A stretch of DNA of 17,173 nucleotides from Bordetella parapertussis (GTDB taxonomy: Bacteria > Pseudomonadota > Gammaproteobacteria > Burkholderiales > Burkholderiaceae_C), in contig CALQBT020000011.1 of the NCBI GenBank assembly GCA_943328885.2, positions 1 to 17,173 of the forward strand, in the 5' to 3' direction. Both the position numbers and the translations under genes were made by a program. Numbering within the stretch: the first letter of the stretch is position 1; every line of letters begins with the position of its first letter. Below the pieces are notes generated by a model, which was not told where the DNA came from, searched no databases, and worked only from the letters and a program-made list of their open reading frames with translations. Below are positions 1 through 6,607 of this stretch, one piece after another.

Positions 1-1
1 C

Positions 2-1630
2 CGTCTGGTGCAGTTCAACGCGAAGGTCGGCGAGACGCTGGCCGCAGGCGCCGAAGTGCTGGTGCTCGACCCCGACCACGTCCGCCCCGACCTGCAGCGG
101 GTGTTCGACCGCGACGCACTCACGCTCGACGCGGCCCGGCCCGCAGTGGTGGCGCGGCGCCACGCAGCCGGCGGCCGCACCGCACGCGAGAACGTCGAAG
201 ACCTTTGCGATCCGGACACCTTCATCGAGTACGGCGCCTACGCGGTCGCGGCGCAGAACCGGCGCCGCACGCTCGACGATCTGGTGCGCAACACGCCGGC
301 CGACGGCATGGTCACCGGCATAGGCGCGATCAACGGCGCCGACTTCGGCCCCGAGCGCAGCCGCTGCGCGGTGATGGCTTACGACTACACCGTTCTGGCC
401 GGCACCCAGGGCTGGCGCAACCACCACAAGAAGGATCGCTTGCTGGGCCTGGCCCACCAGTGGAAGTTGCCCACCGTGCTGTTCGCCGAGGGCGGCGGCG
501 GGCGGCCCGGCGATGTCGACATGCCGATCATTGCCGGGCTGAACAACCACACCTTCAGCCAGTTCGCCGCGCTGTCAGGCAAGGTGCCGGTGGTCGGCGT
601 GGTGCATGGCCGCTGCTTTGCCGGTAACGCCGCGCTGCTGGGCTGCGCCGACGTGATCATCGCGACCCAGGCCGCCAACATCGGCCTGGGCGGACCGGCA
701 ATGATCGAGGGCGGCGGGCTGGGCCTGTTTCGCCCCGAGGAGATCGGCCCGGCCGCCGACCTGCACCACAACGGCGTGATCGACATCCTGGTAGCTGACG
801 AGGCCGCCGCGGTGGCCGCGACGCGCCAGTACCTGGGCTACTTCCAGGGCCGCACCCAAGGCTGGGCAGCCGGCGACGCCCGCGCGCTGCGCCACCTGAT
901 CCCGGAGAACCGGCTGCGCGTCTACGACATGCGCGCGGTGCTGCACGCGCTGGCCGATACCGGATCCGTGCTGGAACTGCGCGCTGGCTTCGGTGCCGGC
1001 ATGATCACCGCGCTGGTTCGTATCGAAGGACGACCGATCGGCGTCTTCGCCAACAACCCGCACCACCTGGGCGGCGCGATCGACCCGGACGGCGCCGACA
1101 AGGCCGCTCGCTTCATGCAGTTGTGCAACGCCCATGGCCTGCCCATGCTGAGCCTGTGCGACACCCCCGGCTTCATGGTCGGACCCGAGGTCGAGCGCCA
1201 AGCCCAGGTGCGCCATGCCTGCCGGCTCTTTGTCAGCGCAGCCCACCTACAAGTGCCCTGCTTCACCGTCGTCGTGCGCAAGGGTTACGGCCTGGGCGCG
1301 CAGGCGATGGCCGTGGGCGGCTTCGAAGCCCCGGTGTTCACCGTCGCCTGGCCATCGGCCGAGTTCGGTGGCATGGGACTGGAGGGATTTGTCAAGCTGG
1401 GCTACCGCAAGGAGCTCGAAGCCGCCGCTGAAGGCCCCGAGCGCGCTGCGCTCTACGACCGGCTGGTGGCGCAGCAATACGCCAGCGGCTCGGCGATCAA
1501 CATGGCCACAACACTGGAGATCGACGCGGTGATCGACCCGGCCGAAACCCGCACCTGGCTGACACGCGGCCTGGCCAGCACAGGCGCGCCCAGCCCAAGC
1601 GGCAGCGCAAGATTTGTCGATGCTTGGTAG
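2..1630 (+). CDS. Acyl-CoA carboxylase, three-domain fused type, C-terminal part (5' end outside window)
   Basis: This is the carboxyltransferase part of a biotin-dependent acyl-CoA carboxylase, which moves the carboxyl group from carboxybiotin to an acyl-CoA. The frame is open to the window edge. The first ~20 residues (VQFNAKVGETLAAGAEVLVL) look like the last strands of a biotinyl domain, followed by a linker (DHVRPDL) and then the carboxyltransferase start (ARENVEDLCDPDTFIEYG). The GTG at 8 is therefore probably not a real start. The N-terminal half has EGGGGRPGDVD and a glycine-rich GGPAMIEGGGLG stretch. The C-terminal half has PIGVFANNP, LCDTPGFMVG and KGYGLGAQAM, all typical of the family. 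The family knowledge used is that many Burkholderiales and rhizobia carry ~1,100-residue proteins with biotin carboxylase, biotinyl and carboxyltransferase domains in one chain. The substrate cannot be read from this part. It is convergent with the operons on the minus strand and separate from mccA/mccB. Confidence 0.88.
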   Translation, partial: RLVQFNAKVGETLAAGAEVLVLDPDHVRPDLQRVFDRDALTLDAARPAVVARRHAAGGRTARENVEDLCDPDTFIEYGAYAVAAQNRRRTLDDLVRNTPADGMVTGIGAINGADFGPERSRCAVMAYDYTVLAGTQGWRNHHKKDRLLGLAHQWKLPTVLFAEGGGGRPGDVDMPIIAGLNNHTFSQFAALSGKVPVVGVVHGRCFAGNAALLGCADVIIATQAANIGLGGPAMIEGGGLGLFRPEEIGPAADLHHNGVIDILVADEAAAVAATRQYLGYFQGRTQGWAAGDARALRHLIPENRLRVYDMRAVLHALADTGSVLELRAGFGAGMITALVRIEGRPIGVFANNPHHLGGAIDPDGADKAARFMQLCNAHGLPMLSLCDTPGFMVGPEVERQAQVRHACRLFVSAAHLQVPCFTVVVRKGYGLGAQAMAVGGFEAPVFTVAWPSAEFGGMGLEGFVKLGYRKELEAAAEGPERAALYDRLVAQQYASGSAINMATTLEIDAVIDPAETRTWLTRGLASTGAPSPSGSARFVDAW

Positions 1631-1696
1631 GGTGGCCAGCTGACAGCGCTTGCCAACCACGCCCCAGTGGGCCGCAACAGTGGCAGACTGGGCGCC

Positions 1697-2941
1697 ATGC
1701 GTTTTGTGCTTCGCGGCCTCGCCGTCTGCTCGCTGGTGCTGGTGCTCGGCACGCTGTCAGGAATGTGGCTGTGCCTGGAACCCGCACCGCTGGTGACCCA
1801 GACCTCGGCGATCAACCCAGGCGACATCGCCCGTGCGATGCAGTTGCTGCAGCACCACAGCCCGCGCGGCAAGCTGCCAGGCATCGCGCGGGTGCTCAAG
1901 CTGTCGCAGCGCGATCTGGTCTTGCTGATCAACCAGGCCGGGCACCGGTATGGCGAAACCCGCGCCCAGGTTGAACTTCAATCCGGCCAGGGCCATCTAC
2001 GGGTCAGCCTGGCGTTGGCAGGCCTGCCGGCCGGCCTCTGGCTCAACCTTGACGCCGTGCTGCGCGAGGACAGCGCCTTGCCTAGGGTCGAGCAACTGCA
2101 TCTGGGCCGCTTGCGGGTACCGGGCTGGCTGGCCGAACAGGCGGTGTCGGGGTTGCTCGCCACGCTCGACCTTCGTGGCCCAGGCGAACTGGCCCAACGC
2201 CTGCTCAAACAGGTCAGCTTCGGCCCGCAACAGCTGGTGCTGACCTATGCCTGGCCCGACCAGTCACTGCCCTCGCTCGCCACCAGCCTGCTGCCAGCCG
2301 CCGAGCTGGCCCGGCTGCTGGTCTATGCCCAAGCCCTGAGCCGCCTCGGCAACGAGTTCGCGCCGCACAGCCAGGTGTCGATCACCCGCTTGCTACCAGT
2401 GGTCTTTGCGCTGGCGCGCCAGCGATCGATCGATGCCGCCAGCGCAGAGCGCGAAAACTGCGCCGCGCTGATGGCCTTGGCCATGCTGGTCAATCAGCCG
2501 GTCTTGCCGACGCTGCTGCCCGATGCGATGGCGCTGACGCTGCAGGTCACGCTGCTCGGTCGGCTCGACACGCCGCAGCACTTTCTCGTATCGGCTGCGC
2601 TGGCAGCCGAGGGCGGTGCCGCCTTTGCCGACGCCATCGGTCTGTACAAGGAAATGGCTGACTCGCAGGGTGGCAGCGGCTTCAGCTTCCATGACCTCGC
2701 CGCCGATCGGGCGGGCAGCAGGTTCGGCCTGCAGATCACACGCCATCCGCTGGCCTTGCAAGCCAGGCTCGCCGCCGGTGTGCAGGAAACCGACCTGATG
2801 CCCGCAGCAGCCGACCTGCCAGAAACCCTCAGCGCCGCTGAATTCCAGCGCCGCTTCGGTGGTGTGAATGGACCAGCATACCGGCAGATGATGGCCGAGA
2901 TCGACGCCAGGCTGGACCGCTTGAGCCTGCTGGCGCGCTAA
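1697..2941 (+). CDS. Uncharacterised membrane-anchored protein, 414 aa
   Basis: I do not recognise a family. The ATG at 1697 is chosen because it places a basic N-terminus (MRFVLRG) directly before one hydrophobic segment (about residues 5-27, AVCSLVLVLGTLSGMWL). This is a signal anchor or uncleaved signal peptide. A GTG at 1667 would add ten residues. The rest has no clear further membrane segment. It is rich in Leu and Ala, with a repeated Leu-Arg-Val style (GHLRVSLALAGLPAGLWLNL; HLGRLRVPGWLAE) that suggests a beta-rich part around residues 90-180, then a helical C-terminal half. The body is therefore probably periplasmic. It follows the carboxylase by 66 bases on the same strand and converges on the uspA-like gene with a 19-base gap. 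I found no catalytic motif. The open frame is long and its codon use resembles its neighbours, so a real gene is likely. Confidence 0.75.
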   Translation: MRFVLRGLAVCSLVLVLGTLSGMWLCLEPAPLVTQTSAINPGDIARAMQLLQHHSPRGKLPGIARVLKLSQRDLVLLINQAGHRYGETRAQVELQSGQGHLRVSLALAGLPAGLWLNLDAVLREDSALPRVEQLHLGRLRVPGWLAEQAVSGLLATLDLRGPGELAQRLLKQVSFGPQQLVLTYAWPDQSLPSLATSLLPAAELARLLVYAQALSRLGNEFAPHSQVSITRLLPVVFALARQRSIDAASAERENCAALMALAMLVNQPVLPTLLPDAMALTLQVTLLGRLDTPQHFLVSAALAAEGGAAFADAIGLYKEMADSQGGSGFSFHDLAADRAGSRFGLQITRHPLALQARLAAGVQETDLMPAAADLPETLSAAEFQRRFGGVNGPAYRQMMAEIDARLDRLSLLAR

Positions 2942-2960
2942 AAAGCGCCGCCCGCCAAAT

Positions 2961-3404
2961 TCAGTGCAGCACGAGCAGCGGCAGCTTGCTCCTGGACAAC
3001 ACGTTTTTGGTGTGCGAGCCGAACAGCAGTTCACCCAGCACACCACGACCATGGGTCAGCATCACGATCAGGTCACAGCCCGAGTTCTCGGCCTGCTCAA
3101 TGATCGCGCGGTCCACGCCGTCGCTGTGGGCATGCAAGCCGGTAAACACCACGCCTGCCTCGTTGGCTTTCTGCTCGAAACGCGTGAGAACCGCGCGTGC
3201 GTGCTCGTCGGTACGCTCGACATGACGCCGCGCTGCCAATGCGTAGCTCTGCATCGGCATGGTGTCGGTGGGCATCGGCGAATCGGGCTCGACCACGAAA
3301 CCGGTGATCGCAGCACCCAGCTGGCGGGCGAAGTCTATGCTGGCCTGCATCGCGCGCTCACTGAGCGCGCCACCGTCCACCGGCACAAAGAGATTGCGGT
3401 ACAT
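2961..3404 (-). CDS. Universal stress protein, UspA family
   Basis: This is a single-domain Usp protein of 147 residues, the usual length. Family members are cytoplasmic nucleotide-binding dimers induced by stress, starvation or low oxygen. The N-terminus (MYRNLFVPVDGG, Asp10) is the first strand and adenine-side loop. Near the C-terminus, HGRGVLGELLFGS followed by NVL and LPLLVLH matches the ATP-binding signature G-2X-G-9X-G(S/T), except that the first glycine is Leu (LTHG). ATP binding is likely but not certain. AAAGG lies five bases before the ATG. The upstream region carries an FNR/ANR-like box placed at about -41.5 from a plausible start site, which suggests induction under low oxygen. 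The gene converges on the uncharacterised gene at 1697-2941. Confidence 0.93.
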   Translation of the reverse strand: MYRNLFVPVDGGALSERAMQASIDFARQLGAAITGFVVEPDSPMPTDTMPMQSYALAARRHVERTDEHARAVLTRFEQKANEAGVVFTGLHAHSDGVDRAIIEQAENSGCDLIVMLTHGRGVLGELLFGSHTKNVLSRSKLPLLVLH

Positions 3405-3412
3405 GACAGCCT

Positions 3413-3426
3413 TTCGATATCTCGAA
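3413..3426. promoter_or_regulatory. Palindrome TTCGA-N4-TCGAA in the uspA-like 5' leader
   Basis: TTCGATATCTCGAA begins at the predicted start site and its 3' arm abuts the AAAGG ribosome site of the stress gene. In RNA it would form a small stem with a 4-base loop. It could be an operator or a weak translation-control hairpin. Only the symmetry is seen. Confidence 0.4.
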
Positions 3427-3433
3427 GACTGTC

Positions 3434-3439
3434 ACTCTA
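3434..3439 (-). promoter_or_regulatory. Putative -10 element of the uspA-like promoter
   Basis: TAGAGT on the minus strand has four of six bases of TATAAT and would place the start site near 3427. No good -35 is seen, as expected where an activator covers that region. An inverted repeat CTAGG/CCTAG (3437-3441 and 3450-3454) spans the spacer. Confidence 0.5.
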
Positions 3440-3461
3440 GGCCTACAAACCTAGGCTTCGC

Positions 3462-3475
3462 TTGATACGGGTCAA
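3462..3475 (-). promoter_or_regulatory. FNR/ANR-type operator upstream of the universal stress gene
   Basis: The sequence is TTGATACGGGTCAA on the plus strand, or TTGACCCGTATCAA read toward the gene. It matches the FNR/ANR consensus TTGAT-N4-ATCAA at 9 of 10 defined positions. Its centre (3468.5) lies 41.5 bases upstream of the start site expected from the -10 element at 3434-3439, the classic class II activator position. Binding is an inference; the match and spacing are seen. Confidence 0.7.
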
Positions 3476-3512
3476 GCGACAGCCGCGCACGGGAACCGCG
3501 TCGGTCGTGCGG

Positions 3513-3671
3513 TCAGTGCGACGCTGCCGAAGCGGGTTCAGCAGCAGGCGCCGCATGGCCCGCTTCGACGTTGTGTTTCTCACCGCCCATGTCGACATCA
3601 GCGCCGGACTTGTTCAGGATCCAGACCGCGACAGCGGCGAATAAAATGAAACCCAGCAGGATTTTCCACAT
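3513..3671 (-). CDS. Small single-pass membrane protein, 52 aa
   Basis: The likely start is the ATG at 3671, giving a protein that begins MWKILLGFILFAAVAVWILN. This is a single hydrophobic segment (residues 2-19) followed by a polar tail, KSGADVDMGGEKHNVEAGH, and an Ala/Pro-rich end. An upstream in-frame start at 3746 would add 25 residues with no sign of conservation. From memory, short proteins with one membrane helix and a D-(V/I)-D-x-GGE-type tail occur next to transporters in Burkholderiales, but I cannot name a family. No good Shine-Dalgarno sequence is visible before 3671, so translation may depend on readthrough from the upstream transporter. It sits between the MHS transporter and the uspA-like gene. 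Function is unknown. Confidence 0.65.
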   Translation of the reverse strand: MWKILLGFILFAAVAVWILNKSGADVDMGGEKHNVEAGHAAPAAEPASAASH

Positions 3672-3717
3672 AGAGACTGACGATTGAAGTTGGAGCGCGT
3701 GTGCGCGGACTGACACT

Positions 3718-3753
3718 GTGACGCATGGATCGGGTCTGCGGTCCATGCGTCAC
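3718..3753. repeat. Inverted repeat A: 12-bp perfect stem, 12-base loop
   Basis: GTGACGCATGGA (3718-3729) and TCCATGCGTCAC (3742-3753) are exact reverse complements. The right arm shares bases 3749-3753 with the next inverted repeat, so the two stems cannot form fully at once. It lies between the transporter and the small membrane protein gene. Confidence 0.8.
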
Positions 3754-3773
3754 CCGGGACACGCCCGGGTGAC
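3749..3773. terminator. Inverted repeat B: 10-bp perfect GC-rich stem, possible terminator or attenuator
   Basis: GTCACCCGGG (3749-3758) pairs exactly with CCCGGGTGAC (3764-3773) around a 5-base loop. No U-run follows in either direction, so a classical intrinsic terminator is not proven. RNA-end protection or partial termination after the transporter gene is plausible. Confidence 0.5.
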
Positions 3774-3783
3774 AGTCCTGGCG

Positions 3784-3799
3784 CCGGGCCGAGGCCCGG
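3784..3799. terminator. Inverted repeat C: GC-rich hairpin just after the transporter stop codon
   Basis: CCGGGC (3784-3789) pairs with GCCCGG (3794-3799) around the loop CGAG. On the minus strand it begins 10 bases after the end of the transporter gene (3810). There is no poly-U tail. With repeats A and B it makes a cluster of three hairpins in about 80 bases. Confidence 0.45.
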
Positions 3800-3809
3800 T
3801 GGCTGGAGA

Positions 3810-5492
3810 TCAGTCGTTGGCGTAGATGTCCACGTCCTTGGTCTCCTTGACGAACAGCATGCCGACGACAAAAGTCATCGCGGCGATGATGATCGGGTAC
3901 CACAGCCCGCTGTAGATATTGCCTTGCGCAGCGACGATCGAGAACGAGATCGCCGGCAGGAATCCGCCGAACCAGCCGTTGCCGATGTGGTACGGCAGGC
4001 TCATCGAGGTGTAGCGAATGCGGGTCGGGAAGAACTCCACCAGCATCGCGGCGATCGGGCCGTAGACCATCGTCACATAGATCACCATGATGGTCAGGAT
4101 CAACACCAGCATCCACCAGTTGTACGAACCCGCGACGATCGGGTCGGCCTTGGCCGGATAGCCCGCATCGTTGAGCGCGCCACGGACTTCCTTCTCGAAG
4201 CGTGCCTTCTCCTCCTTGCCGCCAGGCGCCTTGGCGTCATAGCCGGCCACGGCCTTGTCGCCGACCTTGACGGTGGCGACCGAGCCAGCCGGGCCGTCGA
4301 CCTTGTCGTAGTTCACGCCCGCATTGGCCAGGTAGCTGCGCGTGACGTCACAGGCGTTGGTGAACACCTTGGTGCCGGTCAGGTTCAGCAGCAAGCCGCA
4401 GTCGGCCGGGTCCGAGACCACCGTGACGGGTGACTTCTGGATCGCGGCCTGCAGCTTCGGGTTGCCATAGGTGGTCAGCGCATTGAACAGCGGGAAGTAG
4501 GTCAACGCGGCGATCAGGCAACCAGCCATGATGATGGGCTTGCGGCCGATCTTGTCCGACAGTGAGCCGAAGATGATGAAGAACGGTGTGCCCAGAATCA
4601 GCGAGATCGCGATCAGGATGTTGGCCGTCGGCCCGTCAATCTTCAGGAAGGTCTGCAGGAAGAACAAGGTGTAGAACTGACCCGTGTACCAGACCACAGC
4701 CTGGCCGGCGGTGCCGCCGATCAACGCCAGAATCACGATCTTCAGGTTGCCCCATTGGCCGAAGGACTCGGTCAGCGGTGCTTTCGAGGTCTTGCCCTCG
4801 GCCTTCATCTTCGTGAACGCCGGCGACTCGCTGAGCTTGAGCCGGATCCAGACCGAGATGATCAGCAGCAGGCCCGAGAACGCATACGGAATGCGCCAGC
4901 CCCAGGCCACGAATTCCTTCTCGCCGACCGTCAACCGGGTGCCCAGGATCACCATCAGCGCGAGCATCAAGCCCACCGTGGCAGTCGTCTGGATCCACGC
5001 GGTATAGGCGCCGCGCTTGTCATGCGGGGCATGCTCGGCCACATAGGTGGCAGCACCGCCGTACTCGCCGCCCAGTGCCAGACCTTGCAGCAGACGCAGC
5101 GAGATCAGTGCGATCGGTGCAGCCAAGCCCCAGGTCGCGTAGTTGGGTAGAAAGGTCACCAAAAAAGTCGACAGACCCATGATCAGGATCGTCACCAAGA
5201 AGGTGTATTTGCGTCCGACCAGGTCGCCGAGACGGCCGAAGATGATCGCGCCGAAAGGCCGCACCGCGAAACCGGCAGCGAAAGCCAGCAGCGTGAAGAT
5301 GTCGCGTGTCGCCGGGTCGAGCGCGGTGAAGAAGTTGGCGGCGATGATCGCCGACATCACGCCGAAGAGATAGAAGTCGTACCACTCGAACACCGTCCCG
5401 AGAGACGAGGCGAAGATGACCATCTTCTCGTCTTTCGGGATAGGCCTCGAGCCCGAACTCATTCCCGCGCCTGCAGATCCTGAGGATGCCAT
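3810..5492 (-). CDS. MFS transporter, metabolite:H+ symporter (MHS) family, with large extracytoplasmic insertion
   Basis: This is an inner-membrane proton symporter of 560 residues. MHS relatives carry proline/betaine, alpha-ketoglutarate, citrate or shikimate; the substrate here is unknown. ASSLGTVFEWYDFYLFG (28-44) is the MHS first-helix signature. The loop 2-3 motif GRLGDLVGRK is at 86-95, RLLQGLALGGEYGG at 133-146, and the second-half motif GSLSDKIGRK at 309-318. Usual MHS proteins have about 430-450 residues. The extra length is a hydrophilic block at about 342-455 between two membrane segments, with Cys365 and Cys381, which probably faces the periplasm. GGAG eight bases before the ATG (5501-5504) supports the start. 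An in-frame ATG at residue 11 is an alternative. The small membrane protein gene follows downstream after hairpins. Confidence 0.93.
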   Translation of the reverse strand: MASSGSAGAGMSSGSRPIPKDEKMVIFASSLGTVFEWYDFYLFGVMSAIIAANFFTALDPATRDIFTLLAFAAGFAVRPFGAIIFGRLGDLVGRKYTFLVTILIMGLSTFLVTFLPNYATWGLAAPIALISLRLLQGLALGGEYGGAATYVAEHAPHDKRGAYTAWIQTTATVGLMLALMVILGTRLTVGEKEFVAWGWRIPYAFSGLLLIISVWIRLKLSESPAFTKMKAEGKTSKAPLTESFGQWGNLKIVILALIGGTAGQAVVWYTGQFYTLFFLQTFLKIDGPTANILIAISLILGTPFFIIFGSLSDKIGRKPIIMAGCLIAALTYFPLFNALTTYGNPKLQAAIQKSPVTVVSDPADCGLLLNLTGTKVFTNACDVTRSYLANAGVNYDKVDGPAGSVATVKVGDKAVAGYDAKAPGGKEEKARFEKEVRGALNDAGYPAKADPIVAGSYNWWMLVLILTIMVIYVTMVYGPIAAMLVEFFPTRIRYTSMSLPYHIGNGWFGGFLPAISFSIVAAQGNIYSGLWYPIIIAAMTFVVGMLFVKETKDVDIYAND

Positions 5493-5500
5493 GTCGATTG

Positions 5501-5504
5501 CTCC
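5501..5504 (-). promoter_or_regulatory. Ribosome binding site of the MHS transporter
   Basis: GGAG on the minus strand lies eight bases before the ATG at 5492 and decides between this start and the internal ATG ten codons later. Confidence 0.7.
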
Positions 5505-5655
5505 GTTGTGTTCTTGGGAAAAAGGACACGACGATCAACGCAATGCCCCCAGGGCGCACTGTGCAGCCCCAGGCTGACCAATTGCTGACGCAGCACAGAC
5601 CGTGAAAACCATCCGAAAAAGGCCGGTCTTCATAGGTAAAACTCTGTTAATTCCC

Positions 5656-5685
5656 AGACTACATCGAATTCGAAATAAGCGTAAA
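5656..5685 (-). promoter_or_regulatory. Candidate promoter of the MHS transporter
   Basis: The gap 5493-5717 has a patch (about 5600-5715) clearly richer in A and T than its surroundings. Within it, TTTACG (5685-5680) and TAGTCT (5661-5656) are spaced 18 bases apart on the minus strand, a weak sigma-70-like pair. A 10-base palindrome TCGAATTCGA (5664-5673) lies in the spacer and could be an operator. This is a sequence-only guess. No terminator for the upstream gene is visible in this gap. Confidence 0.3.
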
Positions 5686-5717
5686 CCCTTAGATTCTTTG
5701 GTGGATTTTTGGCTACA

Positions 5718-6380
5718 TCAGACCCCGGGTCCGCGCAGCGTGCGCTGTAGTCCAGCGGGCTGTTGGCCAGCCTGCGCCCAAGCGGGGCCGTCGAACCAGG
5801 CATCGCCCAGCAACGCGGCACGCAGCATCGGCAAGGCATCCTGGCCGAAGAAGGCCTTGTCTTCGCAGACCAGCGTGGGCACGCCGAACAAACCTGCGGC
5901 TGCTGCCGCCTCAGTGCGTTGGCGCAACTCGGCCTTGACTTCGGCGCATGACGGGTCACGCAGCGGTGCCAGCTGCTCGGTCAGCGCCCCCAAGGCCACC
6001 GCTTCGTTCGGGTCGGCCCCGTCGCGACACCAGACATGTCGGAACAGCAGTTCGACGACCCGTCGGCTGGGCGTGCCGCCGGCCGGCGCCGTGGCGAGCG
6101 CCAGTCGCTGCAGCGCCAGCGGATTGAAGGGATGCGGCCGCGGCAGTTGCAGGCAGCTGCCTTGCTGCTGCGCCAACCAGGCAACCTGGCGGTATGTCCA
6201 CGCACGCTTGGGTGCTATCTCGGCAGGCCCTTTCTGACCCCAATGGCCCAGCAGTCCGGCCAGCAGCAGCGGCTGGTAGTCGACCGCCACACTGCAGCCT
6301 TCCAGCGCCTGGGGCAAGCGCTCAAACGCCAGCCAGGCGTAGGGCGAGAGGACATCGAAGTGAAAGCTGATGCGTTTCAT
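5718..6380 (-). CDS. 2-hydroxychromene-2-carboxylate isomerase / DsbA-like thioredoxin-fold protein
   Basis: This 220-residue protein has the kappa-GST/HCCA-isomerase fold. The founding enzyme isomerises 2-hydroxychromene-2-carboxylate in naphthalene breakdown using glutathione. Most chromosomal relatives have no assigned substrate. The N-terminus (FHFDVLSPYAWLA) carries the serine that replaces the DsbA cysteine pair (Ser12). KGPAEIAPKRAWTYRQVAWLA and, near the C-terminus, GLFGVPTLVCEDKAFFGQD are typical of the family. The start is the ATG at 6380, five bases after the DUF1289 gene, so it is probably co-transcribed as the last gene of the leucine-catabolism run. Nothing around it points to aromatic degradation. 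A general glutathione-linked isomerase or oxidoreductase role is likely. Confidence 0.88.
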   Translation of the reverse strand: MKRISFHFDVLSPYAWLAFERLPQALEGCSVAVDYQPLLLAGLLGHWGQKGPAEIAPKRAWTYRQVAWLAQQQGSCLQLPRPHPFNPLALQRLALATAPAGGTPSRRVVELLFRHVWCRDGADPNEAVALGALTEQLAPLRDPSCAEVKAELRQRTEAAAAAGLFGVPTLVCEDKAFFGQDALPMLRAALLGDAWFDGPAWAQAGQQPAGLQRTLRGPGV

Positions 6381-6385
6381 CGGGT

Positions 6386-6607
6386 TCAGGCCTCAGGTCG
6401 GGTTTGTTCGGCGCTTGCGTTGCGGACCCGCGAAGCGAGCCGGCGCTGCGCCAGGCCTTGCAGCACCCCGCGCTTGGCGGCATCGTCGAGCGTGGCCCAA
6501 CTGGCGATCTCGTCCAGCGTGCGCAGGCAGCCCAGACACCAGCCACTGGCCTCGTCCATCTGGCACAGGCTGACGCAAGGGCTTGCCACGGCGCGCGGCG
6601 CAGTCAC
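6386..6607 (-). CDS. DUF1289 family small cysteine-rich protein
   Basis: This 73-residue protein has SPCVSLCQMDEASGWCLGCLRTLDEIASW, the DUF1289 signature. Its four cysteines (11, 15, 24 and 27; C-X3-C-X8-C-X2-C) probably bind a metal ion or iron-sulphur cluster. The function of the family is unknown. The start is the GTG at 6607. GTGA overlaps the stop codon of the YbaK-like gene by four bases, which implies translational coupling. The next gene begins five bases after its stop. Confidence 0.88.
   Translation of the reverse strand: MTAPRAVASPCVSLCQMDEASGWCLGCLRTLDEIASWATLDDAAKRGVLQGLAQRRLASRVRNASAEQTRPEA

Noticed and set aside
2942..2960. Bidirectional terminator between the convergent genes
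   Set aside because: The 19-base gap has a short A-run but no inverted repeat.
5493..5717. Sigma-54 promoter or small RNA gene in the A/T-richer gap before the transporter
   Set aside because: No convincing GG-N10-GC pair with the right flanks, and no hairpin with a T-run, was found. A weak sigma-70-like pair is the best candidate.
5718..6380. Aromatic (naphthalene) degradation locus
   Set aside because: Only the isomerase-like protein suggests it. No dioxygenase, aldolase or other pathway gene is present.
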